From: Caldisericales bacterium
Lineage (GTDB): Bacteria; Caldisericota; Caldisericia; Caldisericales; Caldisericaceae
Reading direction: 5' to 3'
DNA length: 64,000 nt
Assembly (NCBI GenBank): GCA_015489815.1
Contig: WFZA01000019.1
Span: 85,991 to 149,990 of the forward strand
The notes below the pieces were generated by a model, which saw only the letters and a program-made list of their open reading frames with translations, was not told where the DNA came from and did no database searches. The stretch's first letter is position 1; each line of letters opens with the position of its first letter. A program made the position numbers and the translations under genes. Below are positions 56,156-63,861 of the stretch, piece after piece.

Positions 56156-57397
56156 TTAAGAATATTTTTTAGCAAATGCAATTACTGCTTTTTTAAATAC
56201 ATCCATAGGTGCGTCAACAAGTCCTGCACCAACCTGGCCAATTCCAGGCTTCTTATGTGCAATACCTGTATCAATAAATGGCGGCAAGTTCTTCTCAACA
56301 ACTTTTCTTATATCAATACCGGTAGGCGTACCTCTAAAGTTAAGATACGGTACCTGATATACATTGTTCTCACCAATTGTTATCTCATACATTGATAATG
56401 TTTTATTCAGTCCGTCCTGCGGTGTTCCACCAACAAACTGGACAATTGCAGGTGCAGCACCAATAGCAAACCCGCCAAGGCCTGCAGTTTCCATTATTGC
56501 ACTGTCACCAATATCCGGGTTAGCATCTTCTTTTGTGAAGCCAGGGAAGTAAAGCGCATTAGGCGGAACTGGAGCAGGAGCAGTAAACCATTCGTCGCCC
56601 ATACCGGATACCTGAATGCCAAAATCAGTACCATTACGCGCCAGGGCAACTACCATCGTACTCCCTTCAATATTGCGTGCAGGATCAAGACTTACTTTTG
56701 CGGCAGGCATAGAAAGGTTCAGGAACGTATGGTCATTGCTGTCGATGAATTTAAGCACTTCTTCTACTGTATTAGCATCGCTCGTTTTAACCATTGCAGG
56801 AGCAATTTGCCTGAAGAAAAGAGAAGTTGCACCTTTGTTTCTGTTGTGAAGTTCGTCTCCCATATGGAGTGCTTGTGCAATAATGTTTTTAAGATCAATT
56901 TTCTTGAGATAACGTATCGCTTTGTCCATTGCAGGATACATTACTTCTTCCATCCACTTCAAATGTGCAATTACATCAGGTCCATAAGCGCCCATTCTTA
57001 ACACTTTTCCAAGGCCTTCATTCATTGTTGCATAAGCCTTGTTTCCAAATGTTTCGTTCTCAAGTATGTACACGGGCATCGAAGGAGAAACAATTCCTGC
57101 CATTGGACCTACTGCCTGATGATGATGACACGGTGAGAATTCTATTTCACCAGATGCAGCAATTTCTTCTGCTTCTTTCTCGTCTTTTGCCATACCCTCA
57201 TAAATCAGAGCCCCAATAACAGCACCTCTCTGCGGACCGCACATTCTATCCCATGTAATTGGCGGACCTGCGTGAAGGATCATGTTTTTCTTCATTCCAG
57301 GAATTACATCAATAGCCTTACCCATACCAACAAGTACAGGACGCGCTGCAAGCAATCTGTCAAACGCTTCCTTGTTCGCCTTTTCAATATCTACCAT
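56156..57397 (-). CDS. allG: DUF1116 protein (AllG/YlbE-like)
   Basis: 413 residues of the DUF1116 family: ANKEAFDRLLAARPVLVGMG, GPPITWDRMCGPQRGAVIGA, CHHHQAVGPMAGIVSPSMPV and FGIQVSGMGDEWFTAPAPV. In E. coli the homologue YlbE (AllG) acts with FdrA and YlbF as oxamate carbamoyltransferase. Here the homologues surround it, so a carbamoyltransferase role on a related carbamoyl compound is likely but unproven. AGGAGGTG precedes ATG 57397. Confidence 0.88.
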   Translation of the reverse strand: MVDIEKANKEAFDRLLAARPVLVGMGKAIDVIPGMKKNMILHAGPPITWDRMCGPQRGAVIGALIYEGMAKDEKEAEEIAASGEIEFSPCHHHQAVGPMAGIVSPSMPVYILENETFGNKAYATMNEGLGKVLRMGAYGPDVIAHLKWMEEVMYPAMDKAIRYLKKIDLKNIIAQALHMGDELHNRNKGATSLFFRQIAPAMVKTSDANTVEEVLKFIDSNDHTFLNLSMPAAKVSLDPARNIEGSTMVVALARNGTDFGIQVSGMGDEWFTAPAPVPPNALYFPGFTKEDANPDIGDSAIMETAGLGGFAIGAAPAIVQFVGGTPQDGLNKTLSMYEITIGENNVYQVPYLNFRGTPTGIDIRKVVEKNLPPFIDTGIAHKKPGIGQVGAGLVDAPMDVFKKAVIAFAKKYS

Positions 57398-57419
57398 ATC
57401 ACACCTCCTAAATTGGATT

Positions 57420-57596
57420 TTATTTACCTAATAACTTCTTTAATGCGTCCATAACTTCCTGATCACCACCTGCAGGTGGTCTCCAATCTACCTGAATAAC
57501 TTTTACTCCTACATCATCTAAACTTTCTTTGAAAGAAAGTAAACCGATGTTTATTACTTTCAATTCCTGTTTGAATAGATCAGAAATTTTCCTCAT
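57420..57596 (-). CDS. 58-residue FdrA-type small protein
   Basis: A short frame from ATG 57596, overlapping the fdrA stop as ATGA, to TAA at 57420. It reads MRKISDLFKQELKVINIGLL then SFKESLDDVGVKVIQVDWRP and PAGGDQEVMDALKKLLG. I recall small proteins with an INxGLxxF...GVxVxxVDWRPPAGG pattern annotated as FdrA-domain proteins beside fdrA and DUF1116 genes. It may be a detached C-terminal segment of FdrA or a bridging subunit. The tight overlap supports translation. Confidence 0.8.
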   Translation of the reverse strand: MRKISDLFKQELKVINIGLLSFKESLDDVGVKVIQVDWRPPAGGDQEVMDALKKLLGK

Positions 57597-59170
57597 TTGG
57601 CACCTCCAAGATTCTTAACAATGTACGAAGAAAGCTTTGCTGCCGCTGCATTAGACGGCATCACGATGACACCTGCATCTTCAAGCTGCTTTTTAACTTT
57701 ACTGCGGTCCTGAGGATCTTTATCTGTTCCAGTTATGGAAGCAACAAATGTAATGTTTCTTCCGTCTTTTGCGGCAAGCTCTTTAGCCTCTTTAATTGCT
57801 GGGGCAAGTTCATCACCAGGTTGCATATTTGATCCATAACCTAAAACTACATCCAGAAGAATCACAGCAACAGATGGATCTTTCGCTTCTTCTATAATCT
57901 TTTTGTTTCTTAAGCTAAAATCAATCATTGGATGCGGCCTTCCCACGGTAAACTCATCTTCTCCGAGGTCAACAAAGGTATTCTCCTGACTAATCCATGA
58001 ATCCTTTAACTTATATTCTGGATTAAGCGGGGCATTCCCATAGACTTCACCAATAATTTGCCTCGACAGAAGCATTGCCTCGTCGCAAAGAGTTCCTCCA
58101 GTATAAAGGCCTCTGACATACTTCTGGCCTTCTTTCTTATTTTTGCTCTCCCTATCAGCAATAGCAAGAATTTCTTTTTCTCGCTCTTCGAGAAGCTTCT
58201 TAAATTCATCAAGAGACTTGCCTTTTGCAAGAGATGCTGCAATAAGCCCTGCTTCTTCAAGCGTGTTGGCAGGAATTGCCCCAGCGCCTTTAACAACTTC
58301 AGGATCTCCGCCCAGGAAAATTCCTACAACTGGCTTTTTGATTTGTGTTTTTATAAGATCGGCAACTTTTTTCAACACATCAGGATGTGGCGGTTTGGAT
58401 ACAAGTACAATATACTTGGTATCTGGATCCTCTTCTAATGCTTTCATTCCTTCGATAAACATAATACCACCTACATCTTTTTTAACATCTCTTCCACCTG
58501 TCCCAATCGCCTGTGATATTCCAGCACCTTCGTTCGTAATTACAGAACTTACCTCCTGAAGTCCAGTTCCAGATGCCGCAACAATACCTATATTACCACG
58601 CTCAACAACATTAGCAAAACATAATGGCGCACCATTTATAATAGCAGTACCACAATCCGGGCCCATTACTAACAATCCATTGTCTCGCGCATATTTTTTG
58701 AGTTCGATTTCTTTATTAAGTGGAACATTGTCAGAGAAAAGCATCACATGCAGTCCATGCTCAAGAGCCTTCATTGCCTCGTCACCAGCATACTTACCTG
58801 CAACAGAAATAATTACCATGTTTGCATCAGGCATGTATTCAAGCGCACCTTCAAGGCTTTTCGGCATATATTCTCCCGCTTCTTTTGCCTTTGAGCGAGT
58901 TTCCTTTAGCAACTGTTCTATTTTCTCAAATGCCTTGTTAGCTGCCTCTTCACTCTCTGCTTTAACAGCAATCAAAAGGTCTGAATCACTTGCATCTTTA
59001 AACATGTCGAGTAATAACCCAGATGTTTCCAAAATGGACTTATTCTGTTCAGTGCCCATTACAACAGCAGCATCTTTCACACCATCAAGAGCAGTAGCGT
59101 CACGCGCAACAAGCATTAGCGTAACAGAATCATAGTACTCCCCTTTTTTTATAATTCCTTTTACAACCAT
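57593..59170 (-). CDS. fdrA: FdrA-family protein (AllF-like; acyl-CoA-synthetase fold)
   Basis: 525 residues. The central part follows succinyl-CoA synthetase alpha folds: VMGPDCGTAIINGAPLCFAN, IGIVAASGTGLQEVSSVITN and GISQAIGTGGRDVKKDVGG; the C-terminal half has FVDLGEDEFTVGRPHPMIDF and VILLDVVLGYGSNM. E. coli FdrA is a subunit of oxamate carbamoyltransferase, making carbamoyl phosphate from oxalurate. Start overlaps allH by 10 bases. The following 58-residue gene overlaps its stop. Confidence 0.9.
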   Translation of the reverse strand: MVVKGIIKKGEYYDSVTLMLVARDATALDGVKDAAVVMGTEQNKSILETSGLLLDMFKDASDSDLLIAVKAESEEAANKAFEKIEQLLKETRSKAKEAGEYMPKSLEGALEYMPDANMVIISVAGKYAGDEAMKALEHGLHVMLFSDNVPLNKEIELKKYARDNGLLVMGPDCGTAIINGAPLCFANVVERGNIGIVAASGTGLQEVSSVITNEGAGISQAIGTGGRDVKKDVGGIMFIEGMKALEEDPDTKYIVLVSKPPHPDVLKKVADLIKTQIKKPVVGIFLGGDPEVVKGAGAIPANTLEEAGLIAASLAKGKSLDEFKKLLEEREKEILAIADRESKNKKEGQKYVRGLYTGGTLCDEAMLLSRQIIGEVYGNAPLNPEYKLKDSWISQENTFVDLGEDEFTVGRPHPMIDFSLRNKKIIEEAKDPSVAVILLDVVLGYGSNMQPGDELAPAIKEAKELAAKDGRNITFVASITGTDKDPQDRSKVKKQLEDAGVIVMPSNAAAAKLSSYIVKNLGGAK

Positions 59171-60042
59171 TCGATACCTCCTTGCATCAATTTTTTGCTC
59201 ATAAGTAAAAATCCGGTAGATATGTCAGCCCCGGATGTCTCTCCTATGTTTAATAATTTTGATACTGCGTTTTCAATTATAGCTGGATCATTTAAAAATA
59301 ACGAAAGCACAAGTGTTTTTACCCTTTCGTACAAAAGACCCAGAGAAGCATAGTATAAAAAAGTATCAGAAATAATGTTACTTCCACGAGAAAGATTAAA
59401 TATTTTTTTCCTTATATCCCCTGTATTTGCTCCTGTAAGTTTTTCGTAGACGAGCAAGGCAATCATGAACCCATCCAGAATATCATCTCCCTGAGGCGTA
59501 AGTCCAAAACCTAATCCTTTTAATCTGGATACAGACTCTAACTTTCCATCTAGGACTTCATTCGAAAATAAATCCAGGGAATAAGCCAAATTTTTTTCAA
59601 AAGGCGTAATAAAAAAGTTGAGTCTTCTTTTATCTACCAAAAACGCAGCGCTCAACGCAGGAGCTTTTTTCCTTAATATATCTTCAAATTTATCTAAGCC
59701 TTTTTTAAACAGTTCTAAATCTTTACTTACAATAAACAGGTCAGAGTTATACTGAAGAGATGATTCAATATCACAGATAAAACTATCGTTAAGTACAATC
59801 TTACTTTTATCCATATAAATACTTTTAACAAACGAAAGAGAATCGACATTGATTACAATATTATTAGGACCACCCCCGACAGAGCGCGTCACAAGAGACA
59901 AAATTGCATCCCTTTTTATATAAAAATTTACCGCATTATTAAAAACAGAGTGAATCTTACAATACCCAAAATGGGAATGTTTACCCCCAAATCTTACTTG
60001 GTCGCCAACCGAATTTACCTTCAAAACTAACGATAAACTCAA
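59161..60042 (-). CDS. allH: DUF2877 protein (AllH/YlbF-like)
   Basis: 293 residues. LGFGLTPQGDDILDGFMIAL (near 173-192) is the DUF2877 hallmark, with ARG-like SRGSNIISDTFLYYASLG further on. In E. coli YlbF (AllH) is the third subunit of oxamate carbamoyltransferase. Start is TTG 60042 behind AAAGGAGGAATATA. A strong terminator stands between it and the upstream GNAT-like gene, so its transcription needs read-through or a promoter not recognised. Confidence 0.85.
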   Translation of the reverse strand: MSLSLVLKVNSVGDQVRFGGKHSHFGYCKIHSVFNNAVNFYIKRDAILSLVTRSVGGGPNNIVINVDSLSFVKSIYMDKSKIVLNDSFICDIESSLQYNSDLFIVSKDLELFKKGLDKFEDILRKKAPALSAAFLVDKRRLNFFITPFEKNLAYSLDLFSNEVLDGKLESVSRLKGLGFGLTPQGDDILDGFMIALLVYEKLTGANTGDIRKKIFNLSRGSNIISDTFLYYASLGLLYERVKTLVLSLFLNDPAIIENAVSKLLNIGETSGADISTGFLLMSKKLMQGGIEWL

Positions 60043-60070
60043 ATATATTCCTCCTTTACAGTAAAAAATA

Positions 60071-60105
60071 AAAAACCCTCAGACACAAGCATACTGAGGG
60101 TTTTT
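60071..60105 (-). terminator. Intrinsic terminator between the GNAT-like gene and allH
   Basis: AAAAACCCTCAG pairs with CTGAGGGTTTTT; the minus strand ends in a T-rich run. It separates the GNAT-like transcript from the FdrA/hydroxylase operon or attenuates transcription into it. Confidence 0.85.
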
Positions 60106-60115
60106 AGAAGAAAAT

Positions 60116-60853
60116 TTATACGTTAGGCTCTTCAGGAATTTTAAAGCTTTCAGCTGATTTCAGTAAATCTTCAGGTACGGGAGCCTGTAATGTAGTACCA
60201 AGATAGTCTTCAAGATACTTCTTAATCGAAGCATCCCAGTATTCTTTTGTAATATAGAAAACCTTTGCTCCTCCTAATTCATGCTGGTATTCTGGCCAAG
60301 GATACGATGGCTGAGCCATACCAATGCCCCATCTCTTAAAACCATTATAACTTTCGTATGTTGCCCAGAATTCTTTCTGGCCAAGGATCTCAAAAGTATA
60401 ATAGGTTTTTGCATAATACATTGCTGCTCCTGCACGAAAACCTCTCTTAAACGCCATAGTATGAAGACTGATATTTATGTCTTTGTTCATGAGTCTTCCA
60501 TTTCCAAGTGCTGCAAGCTCACCATCAATAATTCCAACTAGCAGATAAGGATCTTTGAGTCTGTTTCTGTACCAGCCGAGAATTTCAGCATAGACTCTTG
60601 CACCTACGATGTCATAAAAATCGTGATCTACATCAAGGAACTTTTTAATAAACGGTAATAATGCTGGTGCTTCCTCCTTCGTCATTTGTCTGATAACCAT
60701 TGTTTTTCTTTCGCCTTCCCTGTTTTTAAGCTCAATATACATCGGCTTCCAGGGCTTAAGCGCCATAGGTGGCGGACTTAATAAAGGTTCTAACTCCTCG
60801 ACTTTAAAGACTACTTCCCCTTGCGAAACTTTTTCTGGTGGTTGTTTCTTCAT
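60116..60853 (-). CDS. GNAT-like protein of unknown substrate
   Basis: 245 residues. After a proline-rich N-terminus (about 40 residues), RKTMVIRQMTKEEAPALLPF begins a GNAT-like fold, with PYLLVGIIDGELAALGNGRL as the central strands. No clear Q/RxxGxG/A acetyl-CoA loop is seen (AFKRGFRAGAAMYYAKTYY is the nearest), so acetyltransferase activity is uncertain. It is the first gene behind the cluster's strong promoter, which ties it to this metabolic block. Possible roles are ligand binding or modifying a pathway amine. Confidence 0.65.
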   Translation of the reverse strand: MKKQPPEKVSQGEVVFKVEELEPLLSPPPMALKPWKPMYIELKNREGERKTMVIRQMTKEEAPALLPFIKKFLDVDHDFYDIVGARVYAEILGWYRNRLKDPYLLVGIIDGELAALGNGRLMNKDINISLHTMAFKRGFRAGAAMYYAKTYYTFEILGQKEFWATYESYNGFKRWGIGMAQPSYPWPEYQHELGGAKVFYITKEYWDASIKKYLEDYLGTTLQAPVPEDLLKSAESFKIPEEPNV

Positions 60854-60884
60854 GTTATCTCCCCTTTCTTTTAAAGTTTTTTCT

Positions 60885-60913
60885 ATTATAAACTACTATA
60901 TTCTAATTGTCAA
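60885..60913 (-). promoter_or_regulatory. Promoter of the N-heterocycle cluster
   Basis: Minus-strand TTGACA (60908-60913), 17-base spacer, TATAAT (60885-60890); a perfect consensus promoter about 30 bases before ATG 60853. Confidence 0.85.
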
Positions 60914-60944
60914 GTATTTTATTGACTTTTCAAGTATAATTTTG

Positions 60945-60972
60945 TTGTCTTTATTCAGATTTGTAATATAAT
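60945..60972 (+). promoter_or_regulatory. Promoter of the SDR-plsY-rlmN operon
   Basis: TTGTCT (60945-60950), 16-base spacer, TATAAT (60967-60972), 30 bases before ATG 61002, divergent from the N-heterocycle cluster. Confidence 0.65.
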
Positions 60973-61001
60973 AGTCAAAAAAACATAGGAGACTAAGAAT
61001 A

Positions 61002-61709
61002 ATGATGAAGAACTATTCGTTAAAAGGAAAAAAGTTTTTATTCTTTGGTTGTAAAAGTTGGGCACACACTATAATAGACAGATTTGATACTGAAGCACAA
61101 ATAACAAGCATTGGAGAATCCGACTCATGTGATATTTCTGTACCTTTGGAACAGGATGCAGACTGGAAAAGCAAAGTAATTAATAAATTAAAAAGCAAAG
61201 AATTTGACGGATTAGTGAATATAGGTATGTTGACAAATTTAGATGGTTTAATTACAACTCCATTAGACCGATGGAAGGAAATTGTGCCTCCTAACTTGCG
61301 ATTGTTATACAAAAGTATAGACACACTAAAAGAATGCTTGAAGAGCAGTGCAAGCATAGTAAATATACTAGAAATAGGAGCAATGGAAGGACTAGGTGGA
61401 GGATCAGTCTACGAAGCATTCTACAAGGAATCACAATTTTTGATGAGGAATCTTGCAGAAACACTTGGAAATAGAAAAATACGCCTGAACTCGATCAGAG
61501 CAGGATACATTGACACAGAAACTACTCCAAATAAGAATCTCAGGAAATTATATACAACAACAGCTTCAAATTCAGTTTTGTTAAAAGAAGTAGGTACATT
61601 AGACGAACTTACCAATGCCATAATCTTTTTCCTATCAGACGCATCCAGATACATTACGGGGAATGAGTTATTTATTGACGGAGGAGCACACATAACTTCA
61701 TACTTATAA
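61002..61709 (+). CDS. Degenerate short-chain dehydrogenase/reductase-like protein
   Basis: 235 residues with the overall SDR fold: VNIGMLTNLDGLITTPLDRW (the NAG-helix region), RLNSIRAGYIDTETTPN and FFLSDASRYITGNELFIDGG at the C-terminus. The usual TGxxxGIG dinucleotide loop is replaced by FGCKSWAHTI, and the catalytic YxxxK is not clear (VYEAFYKES has five residues between). So it may have lost catalysis or act on an unusual substrate. GGAGACTAAG precedes the ATG. First of three genes ending with rlmN. Confidence 0.7.
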   Translation: MMKNYSLKGKKFLFFGCKSWAHTIIDRFDTEAQITSIGESDSCDISVPLEQDADWKSKVINKLKSKEFDGLVNIGMLTNLDGLITTPLDRWKEIVPPNLRLLYKSIDTLKECLKSSASIVNILEIGAMEGLGGGSVYEAFYKESQFLMRNLAETLGNRKIRLNSIRAGYIDTETTPNKNLRKLYTTTASNSVLLKEVGTLDELTNAIIFFLSDASRYITGNELFIDGGAHITSYL

Positions 61710-61717
61710 GAAGGCTA

Positions 61718-62344
61718 ATGGATATGTGGAAGATACTATTGGTTATTTTTGCTTCATACTTTATTGGCTCAATTCCTAATGGATACATTATTTCAAAAAA
61801 ATTTTACGGAATTGATATAACAAAATACGGAAGCGGCAATATCGGCATGACCAATGTCCAGAGGGTCATTGGCAATAAACCCGCAGCAATCGTATTGATA
61901 TTGGATTTATCAAAAGGAGCAATTGCAGTTCTTCTGGGGAGATATGTGGCACATAACTACACAGCAATGATGCTTTCTGGCATAGCGGCAGTAATAGGGC
62001 ACGATTACTCAATCTTCATGCCTCACTTTAAAGGAGGAAAAGGAGTAGCTGCAACATACGGAGTTGCAACTCTGATAAATTTTCCTGCTGCACTGCTCTC
62101 ATTTGCTGCATTTCTTGGAATTGTAATAAAAACAAAATATGTATCACTTGGGTCAATTATTTCAATTGCACTTTATCCCATTTTTCTTTTGATTCTGCGA
62201 GAAAATAAAACTGTAGTATTGTGGAGTATTGTTTTTCCAATACTTGTTATATATTCACACAGAGAAAATATTAAGCGTTTAATCTCTGGCACGGAAAGAA
62301 AGATAGGTGAGAAAGTCATAATAAATAATGAAAAAAGACATTAA
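61718..62344 (+). CDS. PlsY-type glycerol-3-phosphate acyltransferase (second copy)
   Basis: 208 residues, five to six helices. GSIPNGYIISKKF, GSGNIGMTNVQRVIGNKP and GHDYSIFMPHFKGGKGVAAT retain all three PlsY motifs; motif 2 here keeps the usual Thr, unlike the copy at 13414. Two plsY genes in one genome occur in some Gram-positives and anaerobes; the reason for two is unknown. The basic C-terminus (TERKIGEKVIINNEKRH) differs from the other copy. Overlaps rlmN by 17 bases. Confidence 0.88.
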   Translation: MDMWKILLVIFASYFIGSIPNGYIISKKFYGIDITKYGSGNIGMTNVQRVIGNKPAAIVLILDLSKGAIAVLLGRYVAHNYTAMMLSGIAAVIGHDYSIFMPHFKGGKGVAATYGVATLINFPAALLSFAAFLGIVIKTKYVSLGSIISIALYPIFLLILRENKTVVLWSIVFPILVIYSHRENIKRLISGTERKIGEKVIINNEKRH

Positions 62345-63377
62345 AAATTTTTCTCTTGATGAACTAAAAGCATATTTCACAGAAATAGGAGAAAAATCTT
62401 ACAGGGCGGAGGAAATATTTAGAGCAATTTACAATAACAAAATATTTAACTTTCACGATATTACTACATTACCCAAGACACTAAGGGATGCCCTTGATAA
62501 TCAGTTCTTTATAACTTCATCTGAAGTAATTTCCAAACAGAAATCATCAGACAGCAGTATAAAATTCTTAATTAAGTTTCCCGATAGCAGCCTCGTTGAA
62601 ACCGTACTGATAAGAGAAACCGCTCATGGAAAGACGAGAAATACGCTTTGTTTATCTTCGCAGGTAGGATGTGCAATGAAATGTAAGTTCTGTGCAACAG
62701 GCCAAATGGGTTTTATCCGTAATTTAACGACAGGAGAAATTATAGAACAATTCTTATTAGTTGAAAAAATGGCAGGAAAAGTAAATAACATCGTTTTTAT
62801 GGGGATGGGGGAGCCCCTGGCAAATTACGAGAACGTTAAAAAGGCAATTAAAATTATAACAGATCCTAAAGGGAGAGGATTAGGCAAGAGAAAAATTGTT
62901 ATATCAACCTCTGGGATAATAGACAAGATTTATAAACTTGCCGACGAAATAAGTTCAGTCAGGCTTGCAATCTCCCTGCATGCAGCAACCCAGAAAAAAA
63001 GAGATTATCTAATGCCAGGATTAAGAAAGTACAAAATTTCGGACTTATTTGAAGCCCTCAAATACTACAACCGCAAAACCGGAAATACAATTACAATAGA
63101 ATACTTACTTATAAAAGATGTAAATGACGATTACAAAGATGCAAAAGATCTAATAAAGTTATTGAGAAACCTTAAATTTGTCAAAGTTAACTTGATTCAC
63201 TTTAATCAGGTAGCACATATAGACTTTAAACCTTCAAACAGGGAAAAAGCATTCGCGGAAATCCTCAGAAAAAATGGCGTTACAGTTACTATCAGACACT
63301 CAAAAGGAGAAGAAATAGCTGCAGCATGCGGGCAACTCGCAACAAACACAAAAACAAGCACAAAATTTCCGATCTAA
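62328..63377 (+). CDS. rlmN: 23S rRNA/tRNA adenine-C2 methyltransferase RlmN
   Basis: 349 residues. Radical SAM motif CAMKCKFCATGQMGF (CxxxCxxC near 117-124), GMGEPLANYENVKKAI, and the C-terminal Cys in EEIAAACGQLA that forms the methyl-carrier intermediate. It methylates A2503 of 23S rRNA and A37 of some tRNAs. Length and the N-terminal HhH-like domain (SLDELKAYFTEIGEKSYRAE) are typical. Confidence 0.96.
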   Translation: MKKDIKNFSLDELKAYFTEIGEKSYRAEEIFRAIYNNKIFNFHDITTLPKTLRDALDNQFFITSSEVISKQKSSDSSIKFLIKFPDSSLVETVLIRETAHGKTRNTLCLSSQVGCAMKCKFCATGQMGFIRNLTTGEIIEQFLLVEKMAGKVNNIVFMGMGEPLANYENVKKAIKIITDPKGRGLGKRKIVISTSGIIDKIYKLADEISSVRLAISLHAATQKKRDYLMPGLRKYKISDLFEALKYYNRKTGNTITIEYLLIKDVNDDYKDAKDLIKLLRNLKFVKVNLIHFNQVAHIDFKPSNREKAFAEILRKNGVTVTIRHSKGEEIAAACGQLATNTKTSTKFPI

Positions 63378-63475
63378 ATTCATACCATAGGATTTATTTA
63401 AAAATATTTTCAAACCACTTGACAATTTTTAAAAATGTATTTTAATTTATGTGTAAATATAGAGATTATGTTACC
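63378..63475. promoter_or_regulatory. Upstream region and promoter of the micro-ORF pair
   Basis: TTGACA (63419-63424), 16-base spacer, TTTAAT (63441-63446), 47 bases before the first micro-ORF start. No hairpin terminator after rlmN is obvious. Confidence 0.55.
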
Positions 63476-63493
63476 GAAAGGAGGTGAAACGTT

Positions 63494-63580
63494 ATGAAGT
63501 GGGGTAGCAAAGTATTAGCATTCTTGCTTGGAATAAGTCTTTTAGTTCTTACACTTGCAGCAAACTTTAAATGGCATTAA
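63494..63580 (+). CDS. 28-residue hydrophobic peptide, copy 1
   Basis: MKWGSKVLAFLLGISLLVLT then LAANFKWH. A basic N-terminus, one hydrophobic span of about 17 residues, and a short polar tail NFKWH. It resembles a bare signal peptide or single-span membrane peptide. If a signal peptidase cuts near LAA, a tail of 5-7 residues would be freed. GGAGGTG lies seven bases before the ATG. No homologue is known to me. Toxin, pheromone precursor or small membrane regulator are all possible. Confidence 0.75.
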   Translation: MKWGSKVLAFLLGISLLVLTLAANFKWH

Positions 63581-63617
63581 TTTAACAGCAATGCCATATG
63601 AAAGGAGGTGAAACGTT

Positions 63618-63704
63618 ATGAAGTGGGGTAGCAAAGTATTAGCATTCTTGCTTGGAATAAGTCTTTTAGTTCTTACACTTGCAGCAAACTTTAAATGGCA
63701 TTAA
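63618..63704 (+). CDS. 28-residue hydrophobic peptide, copy 2
   Basis: Identical in DNA and protein to copy 1, with the same ribosome binding site and the same hairpin over its stop. Identity including the spacers means the duplication is very recent or kept uniform by gene conversion. An assembly duplication is less likely with a 124-base unit but should be excluded. Confidence 0.75.
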   Translation: MKWGSKVLAFLLGISLLVLTLAANFKWH

Positions 63705-63723
63705 TTTAACAGCAATGCCATAT

Positions 63724-63742
63724 GAAAGGAGGTGAAATATGT
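63724..63742 (+). other. Aborted third unit of the micro-ORF repeat
   Basis: GAAAGGAGGTGAAA matches the start of units 1 and 2, but the following ATG is directly followed by TAG (63739-63743 region). The remnant suggests that more copies existed or that the array shrank. Confidence 0.6.
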
Positions 63743-63861
63743 AGCTTTGCCTCATTATTATTTAATTTTTCGCCGGTGATTAATACTTATAGCAAATAGA
63801 TTAAATTGTAGTATAATTTGTCAATGGTTAAAGCTAAAGGGGATGTAACGCAGTGTAAATT

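Larger units (their letters stand above)
63476..63723 (+). repeat. Two exact tandem 124-bp units, each encoding the same 28-aa peptide
   Basis: Unit 1 is 63476-63599 and unit 2 is 63600-63723; I compared them base by base and found no difference. Each unit holds a ribosome binding site GAAAGGAGGTGAAACGTT, a 28-codon frame, and a hairpin ATGGCATT/AATGCCAT (63571-63597 and 63695-63721) over the stop codon. A third unit begins at 63724, matches for 14 bases (GAAAGGAGGTGAAA) and then gives ATG followed at once by TAG. Confidence 0.9.

Noticed and set aside
63476..63723. CRISPR-like array
   Set aside because: The 124-bp repeats are contiguous, without spacers, and contain translated frames.
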